Shown here one piece after another: positions 8,539 through 18,016 of a stretch of DNA of 64,000 bases. The stretch is from Limihaloglobus sulfuriphilus. Lineage in GTDB: Bacteria; Planctomycetota; Phycisphaerae; Sedimentisphaerales; Sedimentisphaeraceae. The stretch covers positions 868,001 to 932,000 of the forward strand of contig NZ_CP019646.1 in NCBI RefSeq assembly GCF_001999965.1, written 5' to 3'. Each line of letters opens with the position of its first letter. Within the stretch, counting starts at the first letter, position 1. The notes beneath the pieces were generated by a model. The model made no database searches. It was not told the origin of the DNA and worked only from the letters and a program-made list of their open reading frames with translations. The position numbers and the translations under genes were made by a program.

Positions 8539-9981
8539 ATGCAGCGGCATGTAGACAGAAGGATGTTTTTGAAACTGACAGCACTTACGCTTGCCGGCCC
8601 ATCTATCGCTCCAGGTGCCGCTGTAAGAGAGAAACGCCCGAATATACTGATAATAAACGGCGATGACCTGGGGGCACAGTTAGGCTGTTATGGTGATAAT
8701 TACGTGCAGACGCCGAATATAGATGCTATTGCCGCCGAGGGCATACGTTTCAGGACGGCCTGGGTTTCTCAGGCCAGCTGCAGTCCTTCACGCAGCAGTA
8801 TTTATACAGGCCTTTATCCTCACCAGAACGGGCAGATAGGGCTTTGTCACTGCGGATATTCAATGCACAGAAAATATCCCACCATTACAGGTGAGCTTAA
8901 AAAGGCCGGCTACAAGACCGGGGTCATCGGCAAGTTTCATATAGAGCCAAGAAACGCGTGTCCATGGGATATGTCTAATTTTGACAGGGAAACAAATTTC
9001 AAGAAGCGGGACGTCAAAGCGATTGCGGAGGTATTTAAAGATTTTGTTGAACAAGCTGGAGACTCTCCTTTCTTTATTATGCTTAATTACGTAGATCCGC
9101 ATTGGCCACTGAGCAGTGATAATTACCAATTGCCTGAAAATCCGCTCAAAGGCGATGATGTAGAATCGTTAGATTTTATAGGCATAAACACGCCTGAAAT
9201 ACGCCGTCAGACTGCTTACTACTACAATTGCGTTGGGCGTCTTGACCAGGGGGTTGGCCTTGTAATTGATAATCTTAAAAGGGCGGGCAAATACGATGAT
9301 ACTCTGATTATTGTGATGGGTGATCACGGCGCACCTTTTACGCGATCAAAGACAACCTGCTATAATATGGGATTAAGCATCCCATTTATAATGAGTTATC
9401 CGAAGGCAAAAGTACGTAGTTCAGTCAGCAGCCAAATGGTTTCCACCGTTGATATATTCCCGACGATTCTCGACTTTGCAAACATCCGCAAGCCGCGTAA
9501 TCTTGCAGGTCGTTCGCTTGTTGATTTTCTCAATAATCCTGCTGCCGCGACAAGAGAATATATGTTTGCGGAATTCAATGCTCACACACAGTATATCTGG
9601 TTCCCAAGAAGGACTGTCAGGGACCATAGATATCAGCTTGTATTAAACCTTCTCGACAGAGAAAATCCTGTCAAGGGGGTTGATGGGTGCGTTGTGTGGC
9701 AGGAATTTGAACGACTTCAGGCTGATTTAGAACCAGAAGTCAGAGCCGCGTATAATGCTTATAACAGACCTCCTGAGATAGAACTTTTTGATCTTGAGAA
9801 AGACCCTTATTGTTTTATTAATCAGGCTGATAACCCGAATTTTCGTAAGATAAAACAAAGATTGATCACTGAACTTGAGAAATGGCGCAGAGAGACGAAT
9901 GATCCGTACCTTGACAAGAGCCGGCTTGCCGAAATAACAGCAAAACATGATATGATGTTGAAAGAAAGAAGTTCCGGTTAA
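8539..9981 (+). CDS. Exported type I sulfatase (S1 family, CSPSR)
   Basis: 480 residues from the ATG at 8539, chosen over an upstream in-frame ATG at 8506 because CAGGAG lies just before it and translation then begins with a Tat-like signal (DRRMFLKLT). Cys81 in SCSPSRSSIYTG is the residue converted to formylglycine by a maturase; the metal ligands include the NGDDLG aspartates (about 42-43) and a later MGDHGAP motif. The layout (GLCHCG, GKFHIEP) resembles N-sulfoglucosamine-sulfohydrolase-like members of S1, but subfamily and substrate cannot be fixed by eye. It should cleave sulfate esters or sulfamates from glycans outside the cytoplasm. It sits between the GH78-like gene and the esterase-GH13 fusion. 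Confidence 0.88.
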   Translation: MQRHVDRRMFLKLTALTLAGPSIAPGAAVREKRPNILIINGDDLGAQLGCYGDNYVQTPNIDAIAAEGIRFRTAWVSQASCSPSRSSIYTGLYPHQNGQIGLCHCGYSMHRKYPTITGELKKAGYKTGVIGKFHIEPRNACPWDMSNFDRETNFKKRDVKAIAEVFKDFVEQAGDSPFFIMLNYVDPHWPLSSDNYQLPENPLKGDDVESLDFIGINTPEIRRQTAYYYNCVGRLDQGVGLVIDNLKRAGKYDDTLIIVMGDHGAPFTRSKTTCYNMGLSIPFIMSYPKAKVRSSVSSQMVSTVDIFPTILDFANIRKPRNLAGRSLVDFLNNPAAATREYMFAEFNAHTQYIWFPRRTVRDHRYQLVLNLLDRENPVKGVDGCVVWQEFERLQADLEPEVRAAYNAYNRPPEIELFDLEKDPYCFINQADNPNFRKIKQRLITELEKWRRETNDPYLDKSRLAEITAKHDMMLKERSSG

Positions 9982-10056
9982 AGACAAATATAAATAAGGA
10001 TTTAACATAGAAAGTTATGAATGAGATACCTGCACAGATTGATTGAAGGTTCGCTT

Positions 10057-13000
10057 ATGCGTAAATGTTTTTTATCATTATTGTTAATTCTCTCTTTAAA
10101 GACTGGTTTTTGCAGTCCTTATGCCCCGTTTGAACCTGACTTTGTCACTGAGTATAAAAAAGTCTCAGATGTGAGCCTGAAAATCCATGTTTTTAATCCT
10201 GACGACCACAGCCAGGCCGACAGCAGGCCGGCAATAGTATTCTTTTTCGACGGCAGCTGGCAAACCGCGTTTATAAAGCAGTTTTACCCGCATTGCGAAT
10301 ACCTCTCAAGACGCGGCATGGTGGCCTTTGCGGCGGAATACCGCGTTGAAAGTATTCACAATACCTCACCTCGGGAATGTGTTATGGATGCCAAATCCGC
10401 TATACGATGGCTCAGGAGCAATGCCGCGGCGCTGGGCATAGATCCGGACCGGATCGCGGCGGGCGGCGGTTCGGCTGGCGGCCATATTGCAGCGGCCGCC
10501 GCCGCAATCGATGGTTTCAATGAAAGCACTGACGATGTTTCAATAAGCTGCATTCCAAATGCACTTGCCCTTTTTAATCCCGTATTTGATAACGGTCCCG
10601 AGGGTTACGGGTTTGACAGGGTCAAAGATTACTGGCGGCAGTTTTCTCCGCTGCACAATATACACGCATCTATGCCGCCGACTGTAATATTTCTGGGAAC
10701 CAAAGACGAACTAATACCGGTCAGCACTGCACAAAAATACCGGCAGAAGATGCTTGAGCTTGGTCTCAGGTGTGAGCTTTGCCTTTACGAAGACCAGCAT
10801 CACGGCTTTTTTAATTTAAATCACAATGAATATTACAATAAAACTCTTTCTGTTCTTGATAGTTTCTTAGTCTCTCTTGGTTATATAAACCAAATGCAGC
10901 CGGAAAGGCAGATCGATGAATCAGGGTTGAACACTGTTAAACTGCTTGATAAACCTGTTGTCAAATGGCGGGGCGGCAGTATTCAGTTAAGAACAGGCGA
11001 GACGGTTGAGTTTTCAAATCCCCATGTAAAGGAACACGATAACAGGCAAAGCCTTATAACGGAGGCGGCCTCTGGATTTCAGATAAATGAGTGGACTGAT
11101 CATTCAAAATCAGGCGAAGGCGATAAGTGGAGCAGACGTCTTGTCTTTATCAATAACTCGGATAAGCAGGTAGATGTTACCGGCGCTAAATTTACGTTTG
11201 ACGTAAATTTCTGCGGTGATATCTGGGATAATGACAATTTTTGTATGGCGGATACTGAATACGGCCGCAGGTTTATAGTCGGGTATAACAGCAGCGAGGA
11301 TTATAACAGCATAAACGCCGCTGAAAATGACGGGCAACATACGATCGAAATAAATGTCCATGCCGGCTGGCGGCTCAAACCGGGTCAGCAGGCCGTTATG
11401 AGTGAGGCTGTTTTTGCCTTGAAAAGGCCGGATGCGGATGAGACATTCAGGGAAACTGCCGCGTGGTGGTACAAAGATGTTTTGAAAATGAAACGCCCGG
11501 ATTACCCAGACTGGTTAAGAGGTTCGGTAATGTATGAAGCGGCGGCTTCGGGGCATATCGATTCAAGTTTTTCGGATACAGGCGGCTTCGACAATTTCGC
11601 AAAGCAGGTTCCTTACCTTGCCGATATTGGGGTAAATTTTCTCTGGCTTAATTCCGTCTTCAGGCACAAGGGGCCATCACCAGATAAAGGCTGGAATCAT
11701 TATGATCCGCTGGATTTTACAAAAATAGATGAGGTTCTCGGCGGGCCCGAAAGTTTAAGACGCCTTATGGATGTCTTAAAGGATAACGGCTTTCATACTG
11801 TAGGTGAGCTTGTACCGCATGGCGGCCAGTCAGTTCAGGCACGCAGACTCACAGACCAGTGGTCAACGAGGTCGCCGGAGGGCAATATTATTCCCACGTG
11901 GAATTCGCTGCATATAGATTACAGCAGTCCGCCCTGGCAGGAGACCATGGGCAGGGCGGCGGCGATGCTTGCCGGTTTCGGTATGGAAGGTGTGCGTATA
12001 GACGTTGCGGATCCGGTTTCGATGAACTGGAGCTCACCGCGGACAAACCATGCTTCATACTCTCAGCTTGGCGGCTCGCTTGAGCTCCAGAGGAAAATCG
12101 TTGAATCAATGAAAGATGCAGGGATTGATAAACCGCTGCTGATCCCCGAATCATGTTTTGACAGGCCGGAGTTCGGCCGGCTGCCGGCAATTGGATACGG
12201 CTGGTCGTTCATTTTTAAACTCCACAACCTCCTTGAAGAGCATCGCGGTAATCCGCCTGTACTTGTAAAGCATCTGGAGCGGGTAATTACCGATAAACTT
12301 GATTCAAGCCCTCCCGGCTATCTGCTTATCTGGTCAGCGGGCAATCACGACATGCTACATCAATACGGACGACCCGCAATCAGGTTCGGAAGGGGTCTGT
12401 TCAGAGCTATATACGGGATATGCGCCTCGCTGCCCGGGGTGCCAATGCTCTATCAGGAAGACGAAATAGGCTCTTACGATACCATAAGGGCCATAAACTG
12501 GGCCAGAAGGACACTTCCCGAGTTCAAGTCTGACCACTATTGCCTCGATTCTGTTACCTTTGATGAACAGGGCAGAGTTTTCGATATTCTCAGAAGTGAA
12601 AACTCGATTTTTACAGCAGATTCAAAATCAACTCTGGTTCTTGTCAATCTCTCCGGTGAATTCATTCAAGGGACTGTCGAATTTGACGGGTTTCAGAATT
12701 CAAATCTGCCGGATCAGGTCGAAATTTTTGATGTATTAAACAGCCAAAAGTTTACCATGAATAGCGGCAGGTTTGATTATTCTCTTGGGGCCTACCAGAC
12801 TGCCTTCTTGAGAATAGGCCGCCGGTCGGAACCCCTTCCCAAACAGAACTTTACAGGGCAAAAGCTGGTTAAAGATATATATTCATCGGAATTTGAAACA
12901 CAAATCAACCAGGATAACGTCCGTGTCGTGAATGGAAAAATCGCCGCGGAGCTGAATACCGGCAGCGGCATAAGCAACTTGGAACCTGAAAGCTTCACTG

Positions 13001-13938
13001 TCAGTTACCAGGGAGAGTCAACCCTGTCTCTGAAGGTTTTCAACAGCAACAGATGGAAAGTTTCCGCTGTTGATTCTCTGATAAGCGACAGGACACTTAG
13101 ACGGCATTATCCATTCGATCCGGATACGGGTTATAAATGGAACAGAACCTCTTCCCATGGCTATCCGTATCTTTATGATAAAGTTGCCCCCGTAGGCAGG
13201 CTGTGGCAATCATTCACTGAGCCGCTGCATCCCGAAAAACCCTCTATAGTTTTCTATGATAAAGACGGCAAAGGCATCAGATTGGATGTCATTTCCAGTA
13301 ATGCGGAGAATATTGTCCTTACAGACAGAACGGACGAGTTTCCGGATGAGCCCTTTGCCCTTGAGCTGCGTTTTTATCTAAATGATCCGGATATAAGCGA
13401 TAAGGCCAGGGCATTTGGAATCAGGCCGGCCTTTGAGATAGAACCAATGCCTGATAACAATTTCGATAAAAAATTGAACGTTGAGCTTGCAATATCGGCG
13501 GCAGATATATCCGCTGAAAACCTCGAAGCAAAACGAATGCCCAACCCGAAAACTCATGTTCCTGCGGCCCTGATTGGCGAGGGCTTTGATGTGCCTGTCG
13601 GCCCTGTGCGTTTTCTCAGCGAGGGCACAGTCCTGTGGCCAGTGCTCTCAGCTCCCGCAGGCAAATATTACCTGCAGTTTGAAGCTGTTTACTCATCTGA
13701 ATCAGTTGACGGCAGAGAACTTGCAGATTGCTATGAAGTACAGTTCAACGGCAGAAAACTCGACGCTCAATGGGTAGAATTCAATACAGGCAGCACCTTT
13801 ATAGATTCTATGTACTATTTCGGATATCTTCGAACCGAACCGGTAATCATTACAGATACTTTCAGGGTCTCTTTTTCCGCCTCAAGGGGCAGATGTGTTC
13901 TCAATAAGCCTTTTAAATTGATAAAAGCAGACGAATAA
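10057..13938 (+). CDS. Secreted esterase-GH13 fusion enzyme
   Basis: 1293 residues from the ATG at 10057, which has GAAGG upstream and begins with a clean signal peptide (MRKCFLSLLLILSLKTGFCS). Residues about 30-280 form an alpha/beta hydrolase of esterase/acetyl-xylan-esterase type, with nucleophile Ser139 in GGGSAGGH, Asp217 (TKDELIP) and His249 (QHHGFF). The usual HGGG oxyanion motif is replaced by FFDGSW. Residues about 290-480 look all-beta. From about 481 a GH13-like barrel follows with nucleophile Asp649 (GVRIDVADP), Glu698 (LLIPESC) and Asp765 (SAGNHDM), so the triad is intact, including the canonical NHD missing from the tandem GH13 genes upstream. The last ~450 residues are beta-rich with no recognised name. 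It probably deacylates and cleaves one substituted glycan. The two halves share one unbroken frame. Confidence 0.83.
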   Translation: MRKCFLSLLLILSLKTGFCSPYAPFEPDFVTEYKKVSDVSLKIHVFNPDDHSQADSRPAIVFFFDGSWQTAFIKQFYPHCEYLSRRGMVAFAAEYRVESIHNTSPRECVMDAKSAIRWLRSNAAALGIDPDRIAAGGGSAGGHIAAAAAAIDGFNESTDDVSISCIPNALALFNPVFDNGPEGYGFDRVKDYWRQFSPLHNIHASMPPTVIFLGTKDELIPVSTAQKYRQKMLELGLRCELCLYEDQHHGFFNLNHNEYYNKTLSVLDSFLVSLGYINQMQPERQIDESGLNTVKLLDKPVVKWRGGSIQLRTGETVEFSNPHVKEHDNRQSLITEAASGFQINEWTDHSKSGEGDKWSRRLVFINNSDKQVDVTGAKFTFDVNFCGDIWDNDNFCMADTEYGRRFIVGYNSSEDYNSINAAENDGQHTIEINVHAGWRLKPGQQAVMSEAVFALKRPDADETFRETAAWWYKDVLKMKRPDYPDWLRGSVMYEAAASGHIDSSFSDTGGFDNFAKQVPYLADIGVNFLWLNSVFRHKGPSPDKGWNHYDPLDFTKIDEVLGGPESLRRLMDVLKDNGFHTVGELVPHGGQSVQARRLTDQWSTRSPEGNIIPTWNSLHIDYSSPPWQETMGRAAAMLAGFGMEGVRIDVADPVSMNWSSPRTNHASYSQLGGSLELQRKIVESMKDAGIDKPLLIPESCFDRPEFGRLPAIGYGWSFIFKLHNLLEEHRGNPPVLVKHLERVITDKLDSSPPGYLLIWSAGNHDMLHQYGRPAIRFGRGLFRAIYGICASLPGVPMLYQEDEIGSYDTIRAINWARRTLPEFKSDHYCLDSVTFDEQGRVFDILRSENSIFTADSKSTLVLVNLSGEFIQGTVEFDGFQNSNLPDQVEIFDVLNSQKFTMNSGRFDYSLGAYQTAFLRIGRRSEPLPKQNFTGQKLVKDIYSSEFETQINQDNVRVVNGKIAAELNTGSGISNLEPESFTVSYQGESTLSLKVFNSNRWKVSAVDSLISDRTLRRHYPFDPDTGYKWNRTSSHGYPYLYDKVAPVGRLWQSFTEPLHPEKPSIVFYDKDGKGIRLDVISSNAENIVLTDRTDEFPDEPFALELRFYLNDPDISDKARAFGIRPAFEIEPMPDNNFDKKLNVELAISAADISAENLEAKRMPNPKTHVPAALIGEGFDVPVGPVRFLSEGTVLWPVLSAPAGKYYLQFEAVYSSESVDGRELADCYEVQFNGRKLDAQWVEFNTGSTFIDSMYYFGYLRTEPVIITDTFRVSFSASRGRCVLNKPFKLIKADE

Positions 13939-13953
13939 ATTCAGGATTGCAGT

Positions 13954-15441
13954 ATGTTACAAAATATAAACAGAAGAGAATTTCTAAAGACGACTTCTAT
14001 GGCCTCCGGCGCGGTGTTAATGGCCGTATGCGGCTCATGGGCGTTATCGAACAGGAGGCAAAAGCCAAACCTTGTTTTTGTATTTGCCGACCAATGGCGT
14101 GCACAGGATACAGGTTATGCCGGCAACAGTGATGTCCTGACACCTAATCTTGATAAGCTGGAAAAGGAGAGCGTAAACTTTAAAAACGCTGTCTCATGCT
14201 GTCCGGTTTGCAGCCCCTTCAGGGCAAGCCTGATGACAGGTCAGTACCCCTTAACACATGGGTTGTTGATTAACGATTTGCAGCTGAGCACCAGAGCAGT
14301 GTCTTTTGCCCACGCACTGGCCGGTGCCGGGTATGATACTGCATATATCGGCAAATGGCATCTCGACGGCAGCGGCAGAAGCGACTACATACCACCGGAG
14401 AGAAGGCAGGGGTTTGACTACTGGAAAGTCCTTGAATGTACACATAATTATAATCATTCAGAGTATTACGCCGGCAGCAGTGACAAGGTGCGTGCATGGG
14501 ACGGATATGATGCGTATGCCCAGACGGATGATGCTGAGAAGTATATAACGTCGAGATCCGGGAGTGGCAAGCCGTTTGCCCTGTTCCTTTCATGGGGGCC
14601 TCCTCATAATCCATACCGGACAGGGCCCAAGATGTGGCTTGATTATTACAGCTCCCGGGATATCAAGATGCGGCCCAATGTATCGCCTCAGGATTACGGC
14701 AAAGCTAAAAAGGATATCACGGGTTATTATGCCCATTGCTCAGCACTTGACAGGTGCGTTGGGCAGCTGCTTTCGGCGATCCGGGGAAACGGAATTGCCG
14801 ATAACACAATCTTTGTATTCACCGCCGACCACGGTGACATGCTGTATTCCCACCGGCAGGTAAGGAAACAGAAACCGTGGGAAGAATCGGTTAGAATACC
14901 GTTCCTTGTCAAATGCCCGGATAGCTGGCAAGTCCGTCCCAGGCAAAGCGGAGAGATGATAAACTCTCCGGACATAATGCCGACAATGTTGTCACTGTGC
15001 GGTGTTGATATACCCGATACAGCCCAGGGCACGGATTATTCCGGCGTGATATTTGGGGGAAAATCCAACATAGAAAATTCTGCCCTGATAATGTGTCCCT
15101 CGCCGTTTGGTGAATGGCATCCTGCAAGGGGAGGTGTAGCATATAGAGGCGTTAGGACAAAACGTTATACCTATGTCCGTAAACTGGACGGGCCATGGCT
15201 TTTATATGACAACCTGGACGATCCTTATCAGATGAACAATCTTTGCGGAAAAACTGAATATTTGGATATTCAGCAAAAACTGGAAAAAGAGCTTGAATAC
15301 TGGCTTAAAAAAACCGGCGACGATTTCGCCTCGGGCCCTGAACTGCTCAAAAGGTGCGGTTATAGGGTTGATAAAAAACTGACTGTCCCGTTTGATAACC
15401 CGGACTATCACGGTCAGGTTTCAAAACCGGCAGCAATATAA
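13954..15441 (+). CDS. Exported type I sulfatase (CSPFR)
   Basis: 495 residues, with a Tat-like signal (NRREFLKTTSMASGA). The formylglycine site is Cys86 in VCSPFRASLMTG, which fits C-x-P-x-R; FADQW near 46 and TADHGDM supply metal ligands. The Phe in place of the common Ser/Ala/Thr at the fourth position is less usual. An AGGA lies about 8 nt before the ATG. It begins 15 nt after the esterase-GH13 fusion and belongs to the same run of co-directional genes, so it likely removes sulfate from the same polysaccharide. The subfamily is not assigned. Confidence 0.88.
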   Translation: MLQNINRREFLKTTSMASGAVLMAVCGSWALSNRRQKPNLVFVFADQWRAQDTGYAGNSDVLTPNLDKLEKESVNFKNAVSCCPVCSPFRASLMTGQYPLTHGLLINDLQLSTRAVSFAHALAGAGYDTAYIGKWHLDGSGRSDYIPPERRQGFDYWKVLECTHNYNHSEYYAGSSDKVRAWDGYDAYAQTDDAEKYITSRSGSGKPFALFLSWGPPHNPYRTGPKMWLDYYSSRDIKMRPNVSPQDYGKAKKDITGYYAHCSALDRCVGQLLSAIRGNGIADNTIFVFTADHGDMLYSHRQVRKQKPWEESVRIPFLVKCPDSWQVRPRQSGEMINSPDIMPTMLSLCGVDIPDTAQGTDYSGVIFGGKSNIENSALIMCPSPFGEWHPARGGVAYRGVRTKRYTYVRKLDGPWLLYDNLDDPYQMNNLCGKTEYLDIQQKLEKELEYWLKKTGDDFASGPELLKRCGYRVDKKLTVPFDNPDYHGQVSKPAAI

Positions 15442-15475
15442 AGCAACTAATAGAAAGACTAACCGGAGAACGCGT

Positions 15476-16555
15476 ATGACCTCAAAAGAAAGAGTCAAAA
15501 TCACTCTGCAACACAAAGAAGCTGACAGGGTTCCCATCAACTTTGCCGGCGCAAATATGGACATTGACAGGAGGCTCAAAGAACATTTTGGCCTCTCACC
15601 AGATGACAATGACGGTTTGCTGGAATGTCTCCATGTAGATTTTAGAGTGATAGAACCGCCATATACAGGAAAAACAATACATGAGAATGTCCCCGGGCGA
15701 AACATTGACCCTCTTTGGGGAATCCGTACACGCTGGATAGAAAACGAATCCGGCGGTTACTGGGATTACTGCGATTTTCCGCTCAGAGATGCAACACTGG
15801 AGCAGGCAAAGAACTGGCCGATGCCTGATCCGGATGACTTTGACTATGACAGCGTTTTAGAACAGTGCCGGAAATATAAGGATTATTTCATCGTTTTTGG
15901 AAATCCGGGCTACGGTGATGTGATAAACAGTACGGGGATGCTGCGGACAATGGAGCAGACACTGATAGACCTTATAACCGATGACCCGGTCGGGCTTGAG
16001 ATAATGAACCGTAAGGTAACAACGCAGTCAGAAATTCTCCGCAGAGTTCTGGAGACTGCTGGTGATAAGATCGATATGCTCTGGATAGGTGAAGACCTGG
16101 GAACACAGAAAACACCTATGGTAAGCCTCGATGTATTCCGCCGACACATTATTCCTCTGCACATGAAGAATATCAGCATAGCCAAAGAGTATGGCCTGCC
16201 GGTGATGATTCACAGCTGCGGCTCAAGCAGTTGGGCGTTTAATGATTTTATAGAGATGGGTATCGACGTTGTGGATACTCTTCAGCCAGAGGCGGCAAAC
16301 ATGTCGCCGGAGTACCTCAAAAAGACCTTTGGTGAGAAACTCTGTTTCAACGGCTGCATATCTACTGCCGGAGCGATGGCTTACGGAACTACCGATGAAG
16401 CGGCACAAAGCGTAAAAGATGTACTTGACGTGATGATGCCCGGCGGCGGGTACATAATGGCACCGACTCACAGCATACAGGATAACAGCCCAACAGAAAA
16501 TGTGGTCACCGTTTTTGAAACAGCTTATGAGTACGGAAAATACGGTGTGGGGTAA
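15476..16555 (+). CDS. Uroporphyrinogen decarboxylase-family protein with MtaA/CmuA-like zinc motif
   Basis: 359 residues from the ATG at 15476 (GGAGA upstream); a longer in-frame start overlaps the sulfatase and lacks family similarity. The N-terminus (SKERVKITLQHKEADRVP) is typical of the URO-D superfamily. His246-x-Cys248 (IHSCGS) together with Cys294 (FNGCIS) forms the H-x-C-xn-C arrangement used to bind zinc in corrinoid methyltransferases such as MtaA and CmuA. It is therefore more likely a methyl-transfer or demethylation protein than a haem enzyme, though no corrinoid protein is encoded in the window. It is the last gene of the glycan block, cytoplasmic, with no signal peptide. Confidence 0.75.
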   Translation: MTSKERVKITLQHKEADRVPINFAGANMDIDRRLKEHFGLSPDDNDGLLECLHVDFRVIEPPYTGKTIHENVPGRNIDPLWGIRTRWIENESGGYWDYCDFPLRDATLEQAKNWPMPDPDDFDYDSVLEQCRKYKDYFIVFGNPGYGDVINSTGMLRTMEQTLIDLITDDPVGLEIMNRKVTTQSEILRRVLETAGDKIDMLWIGEDLGTQKTPMVSLDVFRRHIIPLHMKNISIAKEYGLPVMIHSCGSSSWAFNDFIEMGIDVVDTLQPEAANMSPEYLKKTFGEKLCFNGCISTAGAMAYGTTDEAAQSVKDVLDVMMPGGGYIMAPTHSIQDNSPTENVVTVFETAYEYGKYGVG

Positions 16556-17073
16556 TTATTCATAGCCCGCATATTCCATAAAATTGTCGATACTTTCGTT
16601 TCTGTCCATGATGCGTACTGGTTAAGGTTTAATGGGACCATCTATAAAGTTTGTCTCATTTGGATAATAACCACTTACGAACAAAGTAAACGAGTTTGAA
16701 TTTTTGGCTCAAAATGCTATCACAAGAAAATGCGTTCTCTTGTGAACTGCGTCGCCTGAAAATACGAAAGCCCATACATATCATATCTTTAACACACTAT
16801 CGGTGCATCAAAATTGAGCGTGTTACGGTTAAAATCGCCCCAAAAATGCAAAATCTGCGAGGTTAATGCAAGCAAAATAAAGCTCAAATAAGCGTTGGTG
16901 ACTATAAACGCCTGGGGCTTACACTAAAAAATGAATGCTAACGGAATAGCTCGTAATGCAGCCGTCATAATTTTGTGAATTTTGAATTTGCATAACTGCT
17001 GTGTATTTAATAAAATAATAAATTCCACTTTTGGTATGATTAACGATATTTGTAGTAACATTATGGTAATAAG
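16556..17073. other. Long intergenic region between glycan block and arg operon
   Basis: 518 bases with no convincing coding frame on either strand. It contains an 8-bp perfect inverted repeat, TCACAAGA at 16720-16727 and TCTTGTGA at 16738-16745, that could be a hairpin or an operator. It also contains a possible sigma70-type promoter near its right end. Nothing else was recognised. Confidence 0.5.
16988..17016 (+). promoter_or_regulatory. Candidate promoter for argB-argD-argF
   Basis: TTGCAT (16988-16993) and TAAAAT (17011-17016) are separated by 17 bases, a good sigma70-like arrangement about 57 bases before the argB start. No operator was recognised. Confidence 0.35.
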
Positions 17074-17949
17074 ATGCAGACAGCAATAAAAAAAGCAAGG
17101 GCGATGATAGAGGCGATGGAGTATATCCGCGCTTTCAAAGACAAGATCGTAGTTGTAAAGCTTGGCGGCAGTATCCTTGAGGACTTAGAGTTACAGCGTA
17201 AACTGCTTAAGGATATAGCCTTTATGAAAATCGTTGGCATGAGGCCGGTGATAGTGCACGGCGGCGGCAAGCACATTTCGCAGGCCATGGAAAACTCGGG
17301 AATAGAACCGCAATGGGTTCACGGCCGCCGATACACAGACAAACGTACCTTAACCATAGTTGAGCGGACCCTCATACACGATGTTAATTCCGGTATATGC
17401 AAAGCCCTTAAAGAACTGGGCTGCTCTACAATGGCTCTCCATTCACTTGGCAGCTGCGTGATATTCGCAAAACCGCTTGAGATGAAAACAGAAGAAGGCA
17501 GGCGTCTTGACCTTGGTCTGGTTGGAGAGGTTGACAAGGTAAACTCCGAGCTGATAATCAATCTTTGTGCGGCGGGAACAATTCCTGTTATCGCCCCGAT
17601 AGGAATCGATAAGAACGGTCAGAAACTGAATATAAACGCCGACAGCGCCGCCGGCATGGTGGCGGCGTCGGTAAAGGCTGAAAAATTTGTTCTACTGAGT
17701 GATACACATGGGATCCTGATGGATATAAATGACCCTGAAAGCAGAATATCTTCTTTGACAGAGACTCAGGTCAAGGAACTTATCAGAGAGGGCGTAATCT
17801 CCGCCGGTATGCTTCCTAAGGTAGAAGCCTGTTTCACGGCACTTGACGGCGGTGTCGGCAAGGCGCATACAATAGACGGACGAATAGAGCATTCGCTTTT
17901 ACTGGAAATATACACTGAACAGGGCATAGGGACGCAAATAATTCGCTGA
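17074..17949 (+). CDS. argB: Acetylglutamate kinase
   Basis: 291 residues, the usual length. The enzyme phosphorylates N-acetyl-L-glutamate with ATP, the second step of arginine synthesis, in the cytoplasm. VVKLGGS (about 27-33) and VIVHGGGKHIS (about 59-69) are the amino-acid-kinase nucleotide and phosphate loops, and GLVGEVDKVN and INADSAAGMVA are further family motifs. It is the first of three arginine genes in a row (argB, argD, argF). An alternative ATG at 17104, with AAGGG just before it, would remove ten residues ahead of the conserved part. Confidence 0.95.
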   Translation: MQTAIKKARAMIEAMEYIRAFKDKIVVVKLGGSILEDLELQRKLLKDIAFMKIVGMRPVIVHGGGKHISQAMENSGIEPQWVHGRRYTDKRTLTIVERTLIHDVNSGICKALKELGCSTMALHSLGSCVIFAKPLEMKTEEGRRLDLGLVGEVDKVNSELIINLCAAGTIPVIAPIGIDKNGQKLNINADSAAGMVAASVKAEKFVLLSDTHGILMDINDPESRISSLTETQVKELIREGVISAGMLPKVEACFTALDGGVGKAHTIDGRIEHSLLLEIYTEQGIGTQIIR

Positions 17950-18016
17950 CATAAAGGCCTGATTTACTTTTATTTGCATTTTATAAGATTTTAACTCTCA
18001 AATATTTTAAATTTTA

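Noticed and set aside
15392-15475. N-terminal extension of the URO-D-family gene
   Set aside because: It overlaps the sulfatase end, is basic and unlike the family, whereas the ATG at 15476 has a ribosome-binding site and the family start.
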